Positions 40,456-53,169 of a DNA stretch of 64,000 bases are shown one piece after another; position 1 is the first letter of the stretch, and every line of letters begins with the position of its first letter. A program made the position numbers and the translations under genes. Source of the DNA: Selaginella tamariscina (lineage: Eukaryota > Streptophyta > Lycopodiopsida > Selaginellales > Selaginellaceae); the NCBI GenBank assembly GCA_003024785.1, contig PUQB01000298.1, forward strand, positions 62,001-126,000, read 5' to 3'. The notes below the pieces were generated by a model, which was given only the letters and a program-made list of their open reading frames with translations, was not told where the DNA came from and did not search any database.

Positions 40456-43400
40456 CTACTCCTGAGTCAAGCCTCCTTGTTCTCGAAATCCTACTCACTT
40501 CCTTGTTCCTAGATAGTGGCTTGACATGTGTAGTACTCATGGCAAGCAAGACACATCCATGTCCTTGACCAACTATGGGTGTGGGATCTTGTTTCACAAT
40601 TTCACATTACCAGTTCCACTAAGGGTTCTAGAGTTGGCATTTAGGAGCCACGTTGTGGCACTTGGTGCATCTCTGACTAAGGGCTATGACATGATAATCC
40701 ACATTAGGGAAGGCAGTGTCACATGGAGATGTGACACTGGTTTAAATGTCACATGGTACAACGTATAAGGCACGCTCTTTGGGGTTATGTCATGGGCTTG
40801 TCGCTAAGGGGTTGGATACTCTGACAAACAGGCATGCTTGTGCTCGCGCTAGGGTGCTAAGCCTTGGGCATTTGCTCAAGGGAGGTTAGGTCTTGTAATT
40901 AGGTGTGCTTAGGCACACTTGGCTAGGGGAGTGTCCTCGGAATCCAGGGGTTGAACAACCTAAGCTTGTTAGCAAGAGCCTTTTCGTGAAGCACTCGCAG
41001 GGTCATGTACTTAGGGTTTTTCAAACCTAGCCTTAGGAAGTTTGCTTAGTAGAACACTCGTGTCCGCCTACGGCGCACACTCATGTCCTTGACTAAGTAA
41101 CTAGCCCTAGGTCTAGGGTATTACTTGGCCACCCAGACCCTTAGGGGTTAGTCGTGGTTCAGGGTACCCCTTGTTTCCCTAAAGGGGTTGTACTCCCGGA
41201 TGAGGGTGATTCCTCAAGGGGTAAGTGACGATGCCTTAGCTCTGTCACAGGGGTATGTGTGAGACACATCTCCTTTGTGGGGTTAGGGCATGAGCCTGTC
41301 TAGATCTACTGGGATAGGATCCTAAACTCTTTCGGGTTATCATCTAGGGTTTAGGGGATGGTCATCTAGGGGACTTAAGGTAGGATTCTAACTCTTTTGC
41401 CTAATTAGCCCCTGAGTCAGACTCTTAGGGTTATCTTGGAAGACTTAGCATTGCTCACACAGGTGATGACGCCGAATGGCCACTTGGTAGCCACATGTTG
41501 TCACGTGTTGGCCCTTTGGGTTAAAACTCTAACAGCATCAGCATCCACCATATTATCCCTCAAATGATGTTGGACCTCAAAATTGTACATCTAGAGCCGA
41601 AGTGCCCATCTGACAGATTGTCCAAGCAACTTCCTGTTTTGAAATAAGGCAAAACATCTGCATGATTACACTCCAAAAGCATATGAGACCCATGGAGATA
41701 TACATGAAAACGCTCAAAAGCCCACATTATAGCTAAGCACTCAAGATCTAAAGCACAATAGTTATATTCAGGGCCTTGCAATGCCTACTCAATATGCAAT
41801 GCCCTACTCACATATGCAATGGGATGTCAAATGGACTCATCACATACCTCAGTTTGCATTAGGACTCCACCAATACTACGGTAGAAGCATCTGTTCGTAA
41901 TATAAAAGGACGAGAAAAATTTGGATAATGAAGCACAGAGGGGACGTCAAATACTTTCATACTTACAAAAAGAATCTTCACAATGTTAGTCCACACAAAA
42001 GGAACATCCTCATGCAAGGCTGCAAAGGAGCATTGACATAAGCCAAACGAGTATAAAACAGTCCTAAATATGTGACCTTACCAAGAAATCGTCGTAAAGA
42101 CCGTACATCATTGGACAAGGAAATTTCACCACAGCCTCCACCTTGGATGGATCCACACGTAACCCCTCACACCCCAAATACGTAGTTTAACTGTGCCAAA
42201 AACACACTTGGGCTTCTTAACTTGAGCCCATACTCGTAAACGATCAAACACACGAGCTACTTCCTTGAGATAATCTTCCCAAGATCCCTGAGTATGAACC
42301 AGAATGTCATCCAAGTACTTTACAACTGTCTCCATCATTAAAAACTTATTCATCATATGCTGAAATGTGGCAGGAGCACACACTAAACCAAAAGGCATAA
42401 CAAGGAAACTCATATAAACCAAAAGGAGTTCGGAATGCTGTTTTGGGAATCTTGGGAGCCATAGGAATTTGCCAATAACCTGAAGCAAATCCAATTTAAG
42501 TAAACCAATGACTCTTACCCAATTAATTAACAAATCTTGTGTGTTCAGCAAGGGATACTATCTAGTTCGTAACAGCATTTACGGGACGGTAATCCACTGT
42601 GAACCACTTAGATACATCAGGTTTATCTACCAAATGGGTTCTGATGCCCATGGACTAAAAAATGGTGAGCCAACTTACTCTGACACACATTTTGTATAAT
42701 GGCCAATTCTTTTGGAGATCGCCTTGAACAGCAGCTTTAGAAGGTAAAGCATCCCCTGTTGAATGTGGTGTTGTGTGCGAACCTAGTAGCAGGGGTGATA
42801 TCTGTAGAGAAAAGATCTGAATATTTCTTCAATAATTGTTGTACCTGAAACTCTCGCTGAAAAAGTTGGTTCAGTTGCCACATGTATTTCCAGAGTTCCT
42901 TGACACTGAGGACACCACTGCTGAAACATTGGCTCATGCATGATGGCACTTGACAAAATTGCTCCACACTGCTTGAGAGGGAGTTTATCCAAAGAAAAGG
43001 TGAATGACCTGGAAGTATAACCGTGAGGCCCAAATTGGCAACTTGCTTACATGCATCTAACAAGTACACCCAAGATAATATCAAAAATCTGGTGTGAGAA
43101 TACATAGAGTTGCAACTCGTCTGCATAAGTCCCAAACTATAAAGGTACTTGAGCAAGTGTAGACAAAGTAGCTTGAGTACATCCATCATCATACAAAACA
43201 TGTAAAGCTTCCTTACTTGGCACTGTTGTCAAAGCACAATGCGTAACCACATTAGCAAAAATCGAAGAAATACTAGAACATGTATTAATAAGAACAGTTA
43301 CATGGTACTATGTATGAAACCTTGGAGTGTCAATGGAGATGAAAGTAAACGTTGTGCACAAATAAAAATCTCTTCCAAAGTGACAGGACCCAGTGCCCGA

Positions 43401-44230
43401 ACATAACCAACAAGATCTAGTTGAAGAGCAGGCCATAACATCCCTAATTTGCTACGCTCAAACATGGTGGGATTAGCCCACATCAAGAGATCACGAAATT
43501 TAATAACAAACTGCATAACAGATTCATTTGGTGCTTGTTTCAAACTATAGAGCTATTGAAATGCATCATCAGAAACTTCTACTTTCCCAAAAGCTAATTT
43601 AAACTCCGCTTGAAAGGTGAATTAGCATTCCTCATTTGTGAGTAAACTTGTTGATGATGAATGATTATTATACCACTGGAGAGCAATATTTAAAAGACAT
43701 GTGAAAAATTCTAATGCGTAGTTGTGCACGCATGATATGTAGCAATATTAATGAAATGAGTTAACCAATGGTGAACATCTACACCCAGAGTACCATGAAA
43801 AGGTTGAGGTTGCACACGTGGGTTTGATTGAGGAGTTAAAACTAAAACTTACAAGCATTGAAGGAGCTGTTCATGTTGGTGTGTGATGTGAATTAGTTGT
43901 TCCAAAAGTTGTTGATCCATAAAAACCATATGAAATGAAAAAAAGAAAAAGAAAAAGAAAAAGAAAAAATTAAAAAGAAATAAAAAAAAAGAAGATTAAA
44001 ATAAACTTCTCTCACAAATTGCCCGACTAGTGTGAGAACCTAAGACACAACACAATAAATAAATATAGAAAGCTCAAATATCCTTTATATTTAAGGTCAG
44101 GCTTTATATATACAAAATAAAAGATATATTCTAACTATATTTGACTATTCTATTCAAAATTTAGCCACATCGTAAATATTTTTAATAACTTTAAAATATA
44201 CCACGATTAACCTTCATAATTACCTTACAT

Positions 44231-45033
44231 TTTGATATTGGTATGTAATATATACTTTAGTTGTGTATTGTGTTCAAATAAAACTGGTTTTTAAAACTTG
44301 TTTTAAATATGTTATATGTGTTTAAATACTACTCATTATAATAATAATAATTTACTTTTAAAATACAATATATATAAATATATCTAAGTTTCGGATGGAT
44401 GTGATATTTGTTGTACACACACACGCTCACACATAGAGTTGTGAAAGTGTTTATGTATATATAATTAGCTTAAAGCTGCTGATACATTATGTGTTAATCA
44501 GCAGCTTTAAGTTAATTATATGTTAAACATAAAGAACCTAAAATTATTAGATGGTAAAGCTGCTCATGTTTAATAACAGTGTGCTCTAGATTAACATCAT
44601 TAAACATATTAAATATATTAATGAAGTCTTTTACAATTTCATTTCTTGTACAAAAAAATTATAAACTTATAATTCACAATAATCAAATTCATTATTTAAT
44701 TTTAATGTTTTTAAGACTAACCAACATGTTAACCTTGTTTGAGCGTTATATTAAATGTTAAATTGAAGGTGTTATATAATGTAAAATATTTCTTTTAAAT
44801 AGTCGTGCGCTATTTGGTAAGAATTTTAACCAGAGGAACCCATATCTGTTGATTAAATATAATATTTGACTTTTATATAAAAAGTTAATTTATATTAATT
44901 AAAACTTGATTACTTGATAACCCAGGTAAAATTTATTTTAGGGACTTTATTTACTTCATGTAATATAATAAATATTTTTTCTCGTTAAATAATTAAATAT
45001 ATTTTTAAGCTTACCCCAAATCGGCACTAGACG
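44231..45033. other. AT-rich intergenic
   Basis: No coding signal. A short inverted pair, CAGCAGCTTTAAGTTAATTATA (44501-44522) and TATAATTAGCTTAAAGCTGCTG (about 44459-44480), could fold into a hairpin. No known element was recognised. Confidence 0.45.
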
Positions 45034-45511
45034 ATGGCGGCCATAGTTCCACCATTCACGGAGGAATCCGCAAGAGCAAAAGTTGAGAAAGCAGAGGATC
45101 TGTGGAATACTAAGGACCCACACAAAGTAGCTCTCGCCTATACACCCAATTCCACTTGGCGCAACAGGGATCTCTTTCTTCACGGCCGACACCAAATCAT
45201 CTCATTTCTCCGCCATAAATGGGAGGTAAACACATACACATATGCATAAGATTCACACACACGCATACACGCATGCACACGCACACCTGCAGGTGGAGAA
45301 GCATTACAAGCTGAGGAAGAGATATTTCTGCCACCAAGACAACAAGATTGCTGTGGAGTTTGAGTACGAATACCTGGAGGAAGGCACAAACCAGTGGTGG
45401 AGAGCCTATGGTCTTGAACACTGGACATACGACTCTCAAGGTCTAATGGAGCGCCGCGATATGTCAGCTAATAATGTCCGTATCCAACCAGAAGATCGCT
45501 TGTTCACCTGA
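45034..45511 (+). CDS. DUF1348 / NTF2-like small protein
   Basis: Two exons (45034-45225, 45293-45511) encode 136 residues with no interruption. The protein matches the DUF1348 branch of the NTF2/SnoaL-like fold nearly end to end: [88 protein letters not shown]. Such proteins form small alpha/beta barrels and are often ligand-binding or of unknown function. No targeting peptide is seen. The family is best known from bacteria and fungi, so its presence in a plant with an intron inside it is notable. The 67-bp intron contains CA repeats. The start at 45034 is supported by alignment from the second residue of the domain. Confidence 0.85.
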
Positions 45512-46323
45512 CTGTTACAGCTCGTGCACCTCCCTCAAATAAACATCAGTGTTTAATACGTATGTGTGTGTGCGTGTGCGTGTGCGTGTGCGTGTGTGTA
45601 AAGAGAGGAATAAATATTTTTTGTGTTATTTTCTTTAAGGCACTCAAATGATACAAGAGAATCTAGCTTTACCTTGCTAAAAATCTGCAAGGGGGACACA
45701 ATCAGCGGAGCAAGGATCAGAAAAAACCTCTATGTATATATAACTGGCCTTAACCTCACCTTCTTCATCCCTCCAACCAACATCAATCCTTTTGTTTGTT
45801 TTGAAACTTTTGCTGCCCTCATCTTGCCTCCATACTTCACACTGTCTGTACAAACACACACGTTAGCAACAACGCACACGCACGAATGTCTGTATACCCC
45901 GAATATGGACTTGCATAAACAAGAAAATATCAACTCAAGACATTATACACGATTAAGTACAACGGTGGAGTGTGGTGTGTGTGAGATCCATATATCCATA
46001 GGTTATGTATCTAATTTTTAAGACTTTAAATATCTTATCCACACATATCACATCTTTTTGAGTACATATATATTGCTGGTATATATAATATATACGAGTA
46101 TAGATGTGATCCACGTCATAATTGTGCTCATAGATATGCATATATGGTTTTATTGTTGCCTAAATTCAAAGCAAGTTGGCTGTACAATCAGGCACATACG
46201 GATATAATATATATATTTCCAAATAGTAAGGATATAATTCAAATTATTCCAAGATACTGTATGTAGGCATTCATACAGTATATTATCAGACATATATATA
46301 CTGTAGTTTTACAAAATACCTGG
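45512..46323. other. Intergenic between convergent genes
   Basis: Contains a GT/GC-GT repeat (45562-45599). A minus-strand frame near 45730-45933 includes KYGGKMRAAKVSKQTKGLML; it is highly basic, but I cannot assign it and it may be chance. Nothing else seen. Confidence 0.4.
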
Positions 46324-46794
46324 TCACTCCATCGCTCTTTCAGGTATCTGAAAGTCATACAACTGGCGGATATTCCCCGAAGCTGCACACCATAGAAGTA
46401 TATGAGTAGCAAAAAGCTACATACATCCATATTATAGCTATACATAAATGACAAAGATACAGAAATAATGTACTCACAGCTTTAGAGTATATGTAACATG
46501 TAGGTATATAACTTTAAGCTTACCGTACAACCAATCTTAAAATGAGCATGAATTGCATTCGACAAGTCCCGCTTCCGGGAGTCATCCAGTGGGACAGTCT
46601 TGAGCATGTTACGCAGATTCTCCATTGCCTTGTTCTGTTTCAAAGAGTCCACAGTTGTTAAACACCATTAAAATAGCGATGAAGACTACAAAAAAGAATC
46701 TACATATATACATCCATGTAGATGTGAAGAAATGTCAACATACATATTTAGTTCTTTATATATCGACAATTGTTCACAACTACATGTGTGTACA

Positions 46795-46829
<35 letters not shown>

Positions 46830-49274
46830 CCCGTTGTTGTTGCGCTATCAAGTACAGCTTGGGTAACAAAAACGGATTTGCTCTGGTCAGCGTGTGCTCA
46901 GGCTCTCCTCCATTCCATCTTGGAATCTTGAGAATATAAAGTTTAAATGCGGCGTTAAAATATGTTTAATGATATTCATAGTATGCCAGTGTGAAATATA
47001 AAAAACGACTTCTTAAAATTAATTTAAGTTAAACATAAGATACCTTATCGAGTTTTAGTATATCTGATCAAGTACGACACCAATATAAATCTATGATTAG
47101 AAACGAACTAAGAGTACTATAACAAACCAAATTCTCATTATGTGCAAGTCAGTGTGTTTCTTAAATGTCTTTTCTGTACAAGTCATTAAATATTATAATG
47201 GTGTATAACATACCACATGCATATCTTGCACATATACTTGCAACTACGTATATAATATGACTATATATTCAAGTAACTAGCACACATACATAATTATAGA
47301 TATATAAACTTACCAGAAACGTAGTAAATCTATCCGGGGGTACAAGAGTGGCACCTTCAGCTTGAACATCAGCGACGCCGGCTGGGTGTGGCAGGGAATC
47401 GTGGGATCAACCATACCCAATGTTAAAAACTTGTCCCATCTGTTCACTGTGGGATCCACGCGTACTTGTGCTAGATGAGCTTCCAATTTTGGATAGAACG
47501 TATTGAACGGAGCCACCTGTACATACCATACATATATAAGATGTGTATGTATAAAGAAACGTTATCAGAAGGATGGTATTTACCTGGAGATTATGGTTAT
47601 TACCGAGAATTAAGGGCCGCTGGTTCACGCCCAAGTAAAAGAGCATTCCCTGCAGTTAGCTATATAAATCCTCGTACATGGAACAATAACTTGAACTCTT
47701 TCGCAATGTTCTATCCTCGCAGCCTGAACAACGTACGAAAGTATGATCGTCATACATACTGAGAGAGGGAGGGAGGGAGACAAACCTTTCCGACAGCGCC
47801 AAGCACGACAATTGAATCTGAGCACCCAAACACGGATGCATATTTCGCAGGTGCCAGAACATAAACTACAGCGTCGTGACAGTTTGATACCTGAAAAATA
47901 GAAAAAACCGACTTGATTGTTTATATGCGCACAATACGAACAGCATACACACAAACACTATTGTTATATATGTGTGTATGATGTAACCGAATACAACCTT
48001 CAAGGTATCTCCGGTAACATCATTTTCCGTTCTCATGGTGGAGGCCCCGTAACCCCGTCAACGAAGGTTAATCCCTCAAAAGACCAATCCTTATTTCTAG
48101 TTAAGCCATTAGGAACCCAGGGCTGTGCACCGACTGCGTCAACCATGGTAACATCCCCTTCTAATATGGGATCATTCGGTCCATTCTCTTTGTTAGAAGC
48201 TCTCTTCGGGGTAGCAACGTGCTCAGACACCCACTCGAAAGCTTGTGAGAATGGTATCGGGACGGCAGGCATAATCGGATCAGAATCCGCAAAAAACGGT
48301 GCGCATTGGCTCACTGAACGTACGTTTCCATGCAAGTCAGTCGACCGGAAAATGAGTCCGAGACGATCGAATCTCCCAAGTGACAAAACCTTGATATACG
48401 ACATTAGTATAATTATCATATAAACAAGTTAGAACTTGTCTCTATACATATGTACACGCACTCACACAAATAGATCAAATATGCTGTTTTACCTACATAA
48501 CTACATAACATCCTATTAGATTTACTGTACTGACCTTTGTCGCGTTTTCTCCTTCATCAGCCAGCAAGCTTAGCAAAGAAGCCAGATGCTTTTGTACAAT
48601 GCCAGCTGATGAGCCTCTTCTTCTGCTTGACAAGGTGCAATTTTCCTTGTCGGTTTGACCTGAAAAAAATGCGTTAGTAAAAGTAACGAAATCAACAGAT
48701 TTTACACATATATGATATGAGTGCAACTTACTTGTAAAGGAACAAGGAAGAGAAAAAGCCATCAAACGGAGAATTAGAAGGCCAGACATCGGCAACAGCT
48801 GCAGCATCCTTGTGAGGCCGAGGAGGAACCCTCCGGTAAATCTGAATGTAGAGGAAAAGCAGAAGATCATCAATGTCGGCCCCGACAGTCTCAATATCGG
48901 CAGCAAACGCTTGAGCAAGTTGATCACAGTCGGGTCCCGGGAAGAACCGATGCAAGTGTATCCAACACGAGAAGAGCATGGGATTCGGACAGTCCGAGAC
49001 ATTCCGAAATCCCGGCTACACCGACTCGTTTCCTGCTCTTCTGAGAACCATCTCCAGATTGCCAAGGAGAAGTCGGGATTGATTTGTCCAGCAGCTTCTC
49101 CCGGAGCTCCCGCAGGGACCCAACACCGTCGTGATGCATCAAGGTCGGAAGCGGCAGCATCCCATGCTCAAATGGCTCCCTGCGGACGTGCAACCACGGT
49201 GGTTCACCATCTGTAGTAACTCCCGTCGTCTCATTCTCACATGCCGCATTCATATCCCTCATCGCCTCATTCAC
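46324..49274 (-). CDS. TBCCD1: TBCC domain-containing protein 1
   Basis: TBCCD1 relates to tubulin-binding cofactor C and RP2. In animals and algae it positions centrosomes/centrioles and the Golgi. Read from 49274, early motifs are VRREPFEHGMLPLPTLMHHD, LLLFLYIQIYRRVPPRPHKD, AAVADVWPSNSPFDGFFSSL and APFFADSDPIMPAVPIPFSQ. The C-CAP/TBCC beta-helix follows: KYASVFGCSDSIVVLGAVGK, RECSFYLGVNQRPLILGNNH, VAPFNTFYPKLEAHLAQVRV. The end is SGNIRQLYDFQIPERAME and a stop at 46324. At least eight exons are needed. Frame changes by one base lie near 48950, 47404 (CCC where VDPHDSL needs CCCC) and 46538 (AA where HFKDWLY needs AAA). Splice borders are intact, so I keep it as a gene. It lies head-to-head with DAP3, whose start is about 730 bp away. 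Confidence 0.92.
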
Positions 49275-49464
49275 TGTCGAGCTCCACCCCGAATCTTTCT
49301 AAGCGCATTTGAGCGCTGCCTATGTTCTACTTCTTGCCGAATCCCTAAACTGCTACCTACCTAAGCGCATTTCTACTTAGGGCTATCTATTGATTCGTCT
49401 GCATACCTAGACCGGAAACGCCAATTTGAGGAGCCGGATCGGAGTGCCGAGAGACTCACCTTTG

Positions 49465-49712
49465 TAAGCAAGGCTTCGATCTGCTCCTGGATGAAATGGG
49501 CCTTGCAAAAACTCGAATTTTACTAAGAATCACGTATGCAAGCCGCCGCTCCGATCTGAAATGCGCCTTGCAAAACCTAGAGCTTCTGTACAGATTTTCA
49601 GCTGTAAGAATCGCCTTTGCACGCCGCTCGTCCGATCTGTTCCTGGAGGAAATGCGCCTTAGAATCCTGTGCAAATTTCCAGCTGCAATCACCTGTGCAA
49701 GCGCGATTCCTT
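49465..49712. repeat. Three tandem units, roughly 80 bp, between divergent genes
   Basis: The unit includes the words GCTCCGATCTG, AAATGCGCCTTGCA and TGCAAGCCGCC. It occurs three times with drift (about 49475, 49545, 49625). It lies in the shared upstream region of TBCCD1 and DAP3, probably in a TBCCD1 5' UTR or its promoter. Confidence 0.7.
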
Positions 49713-50000
49713 GCTCGATCGATCGAAATCCTCACAGCCCCTTGAGACACACACCGCCCTGCGGATTAGGTAGAAAGAAGAAAAATAAGGGTTTCGTTTT
49801 GCTTCTCTTCTTCTTGGGGTTTTACACCATGAATCCAACGGCCTGCAGTTGAGCTCATTCCAAAGAATATTCCTTTCTCCAAAAAGAATATTCGTTCTCT
49901 CCGACACAGTTAAGGGTAACGGCCATTAATTAAGGTCAAGGGCAAAAAATAAGGGTGATACAGAGTAAGGGGAAAGGGCTAGCTAGGGTTCTTCGAAGCG

Positions 50001-50744
50001 ATGGCGATGGGGCGGCTATGGCGCCTGGCGCGATCAATGCAGGAGCAGAGACTAATAGGATTGCCATGTCTCTCTAGGTACGCAGAACGGGGATCAGAAT
50101 GTAGCACGGAGCAGAACAGATCGGGGCTCGATTTCCGGCGCTTCTATGCTACCAAAAAGGGGCGATCACGCCGAAATCGAAGACAAAAAGGGTCCTCAGC
50201 AAGGAAAAGGCAAAAAGGGCGCGGGGAAAGGTTCCTCTGCGTCTGAGGGAGGAGGAGGCGCGAGCACAGGTACTATAGAGGATTTTACCATTCGGAGCCC
50301 ACCGAGCTTGTGGAGGATAATCTGTTCACTGGAGACAGGGGAATCGGCGACATCACGGCTCATGACATCAATAAGTACTTCTTCCTCAGGTAGAGGTAAT
50401 ATATATAAACTATGGATGCATATGCATTATATCATAAAAGACTACTGGAGCTGTAAAGACATTTTTCATTGTGTTTGGCATTCTTACATAGAATATATCT
50501 CTTTTTAGATGGCTTGTAATCATGTGTCCTTATGTTGCAGTGAAGAGGACGTTGCAAAGTACTACCCAGAAGGATTTCCAAGAGGAATGCTGCACGAATT
50601 CCAGATGTCTAGGAGCAGGTTAGCATATACGTATACGCCATCTCTAAATGACTTTTGTTTTGTGTTCCGGCACATGAAAATATGCATATTACTACAAATT
50701 TATGTGTTTATACTATGTTCAGCAATACATATCCAGCATCCATG

Positions 50745-50775
<31 letters not shown>

Positions 50776-52366
50776 ATATAGATATATACACAGGTATGTT
50801 AGAGTTCGGAGATTTGCACTAGAAATGGTGAACAAGCTTAACCACAGTGCGACAGGCGAATTTGCATTTCTAGATGACAAGCTTTTGCCGCCTAACTTAC
50901 CTCGTGAAGTTCGTCAGAAGATTAAAGAGAAACTAGATGCTCAGAAGCTGGCTGAAGCAGAAGAGTCTTTGGAAAATTCCGAGGAATCTCCAGAATCCAC
51001 CCAGAATCTGGCTAATAATATACCGGAATCTAAATCTCCGTCCAAGTCACATAAGTCCCGCTATAGAAGGCGTTCAAAAGAACGAGAAGGAAAAGGTATA
51101 TACATATACACCCGTAGGTATTCACTTCAGTTTGTGTACAACAGGTTTTTCGTATATATCTGTTATGAATATATTGTATTTGTCTACCACAGTGTAATCT
51201 ATATATCCTTAAATGCAAATAGTGTAATATATATATGCTAACAGGTTTATTTTATAAACAGCTGTTCTCAATTATAAGTCACATACTTGACGGTCCTGCG
51301 GGATGTGGAAAAAGCTTTGCCCTTGCGGTGATTGTTCAATGGGCACGAGCTCAAGGCTGGTTGGTGTTCTACGTGCCCAGGGCTAAAGAATGGACACGTG
51401 GAGGCTACTATTACCTTAATGAATTTACAGGTTTCTGGGATACACCTTTGCAAGCTCAGGCCGCTTTGAAGGTGTGCGTGTGTGGATGTGCCTTGTTATA
51501 TATAGATACATGCATAAGCATAAGACAACACAGGATACATACTCTAAATGTTTATATCACGAATGCCACACGTGCATTGGAAGTGTTGCATATACGCTCC
51601 ATGTTCGATATATAATGGACACGTATGAACATTGCATGTTCGTTGATACACCTCATACATAGAGTATGCGTATTTGGGAATATCTGTATACGATTATATT
51701 TGTACACATACATGCACCGTTATCTATATATATGCTGTATATATCTACTTATGTACAATATTGTACAAATTATATACGTTTTGAAACTTAAATAAATATT
51801 TTATATAAGTTCCAAACCATACATATATTGCGATGTATGATTGGATAAATGCATATTAAGTAAATTGCAGCTTACCTGTAGCCCCGGCTAGTATACCCTT
51901 TACGCACCCGTTGTACCCGGGGCGTGCCATTATTGAAACCCATTACATGCACACACACGCACGGGATTTACAATGTATGTATATGTACGTATACGGTATG
52001 TTACTGACATTACATACATATGCGTATATGATTATTACCTCTAGATACATGTGTATTTTGTTATATTTAATGTATCTACTTACAGGGTTTCTGGAGAGTC
52101 ATGGGGATATGTTGGGGCAGATAAAGTGCCGTGTTTCTGAACCGCTATTCCTTGGTGAAGCTGCTGGCCTCGGACGTATACCAGGTCCTCAAGAATATTC
52201 TCTACCAGGAGGCTCCACTTTAAAGGATCTGGTTGAGAAGGGAATATCTGAACAAGCTGCTGCATCTAATATCGTTGTGAGGTTGAGACAAGAGCTCGAT
52301 CTTGTCACTGAGTATCCCGTTCTCATTGCTGTTGACGAGGTATTAGCATTGACGACATGTGCATAC

Positions 52367-52402
<36 letters not shown>

Positions 52403-53124
52403 TCTGTCTCTGTCTCTGTCTGTATGCGAGTACACAGAGATACATGTATTTATGTGTTTTATACCGCACTCCAGCTCGATAGTTTCCGCCGCGCCCGCAC
52501 TTAGCGTGGATGCATGTAGAGACATTTGTGTATGCAACTTTCATGCTTGTTTAAGTATATTTGGCCAACTACACATATATCTAGATGTGTTTATGCAAGA
52601 TACTGCTGGTGTGCATGTGCGACCGTGTATAGTATATTATAGTGCAGATATAGTATGCATTTTTACTGCGTAAAACATTATACAAACTAAAACCACTAGT
52701 AATCATGAAATATTGCTGCATATACTGTATTTAGCCGGAGGTACAAGAACACCCTTCCATTAGACACCACGAAAAAAAATTAAAAGATTCATTAAACATA
52801 ACTATATATTTGTATAAAGTTTATCATAATATTTGCATTAGAAGTAATTGAGAACTAGTGTATAATTCTATGACCTGATAATACATAATACAATATCCAA
52901 ATTTAATTTTATATATGTATGTATGTATGTATGTATATGTATATTAATATAGTGTCAGTGGTCATATAATATGCATCATAACTGTACTAGCGTGACATAC
53001 GATACTGAATTTTTTTCTGTTCTTTTAGTATAACAGCTGGTTTACATTCAGTGAATTCAACCAGTTCTTAGACTTTAGAAAGACGAGGACAATTCATGCT
53101 AAGGAGCTCGGAATGGTGAGTACA

Positions 53125-53169
<45 letters not shown>

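Larger units (their letters stand above)
37815..40526 (+). mobile_element. Internally deleted chromovirus (Ty3, chromodomain)
   Basis: The two LTRs start at 37815 and 39747. The second runs to 40526 and has the inverted ends TGTCA...TGACA (780 bp). The first matches it up to about 38617 and then gives way to internal sequence. Flanks are GGTGT and TGTGT, a likely 5-bp target repeat with one mismatch. Only the end of pol remains inside: the integrase C-terminal region (YKVGDLVWLLYRH, LGPYRIVAEVNPVAFRLELP, LHLVFHTSLLEPY) and a chromodomain (YEVAAIFDSRL, YLVDWKGY, TWEPASNL) at about 39.2-39.73 kb. A polypurine tract (GGGAGGAGG) precedes the second LTR. Gag, protease, reverse transcriptase and most of integrase are absent. 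The LTR family also appears at 1-131. Confidence 0.9.
37117..41534. mobile_element. LTR-like insertion (TG...CA) inside the Ty3 element
   Basis: The segment starts TGTCATAG and ends CTCTAACA. It is flanked by the same 5-bp word GCATC on both sides (37112-37116 and 41535-41539). Removing it would rejoin the host element's 'DADALSR' stretch, so the boundaries are precise. Its left ~700 bp and right ~1000 bp have no coding content and do not obviously repeat each other. The simplest reading is one long solo LTR, itself split by the chromovirus at 37815-40526. A decayed non-autonomous element is the alternative. It is rich in CCCTAA/TTAGGG-like words near 37360-37450. Confidence 0.75.
35695..44230 (-). 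mobile_element. Ty3-type LTR element split by a nested insertion
   Basis: LTR relics lie at about 35695-35830 and 44029-44230. They share a 130-bp block ending CTTGTAATTACCTTACG / CATAATTACCTTACA. Between them on the minus strand are gag (about 43.6-43.3 kb), protease region (43.2-42.8), reverse transcriptase (42.6-42.1; VKYLDDILVH) and RNase H (42.0-41.55; CALDLECLAIMWAFERFH). Integrase continues at 37.1-36.1 kb (ATDHSVADFLLTRVI). Between RNase H and integrase the element is interrupted by the insertion 37117-41534. Its coding region has many breaks and it is older than the inserts it carries. Confidence 0.85.
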
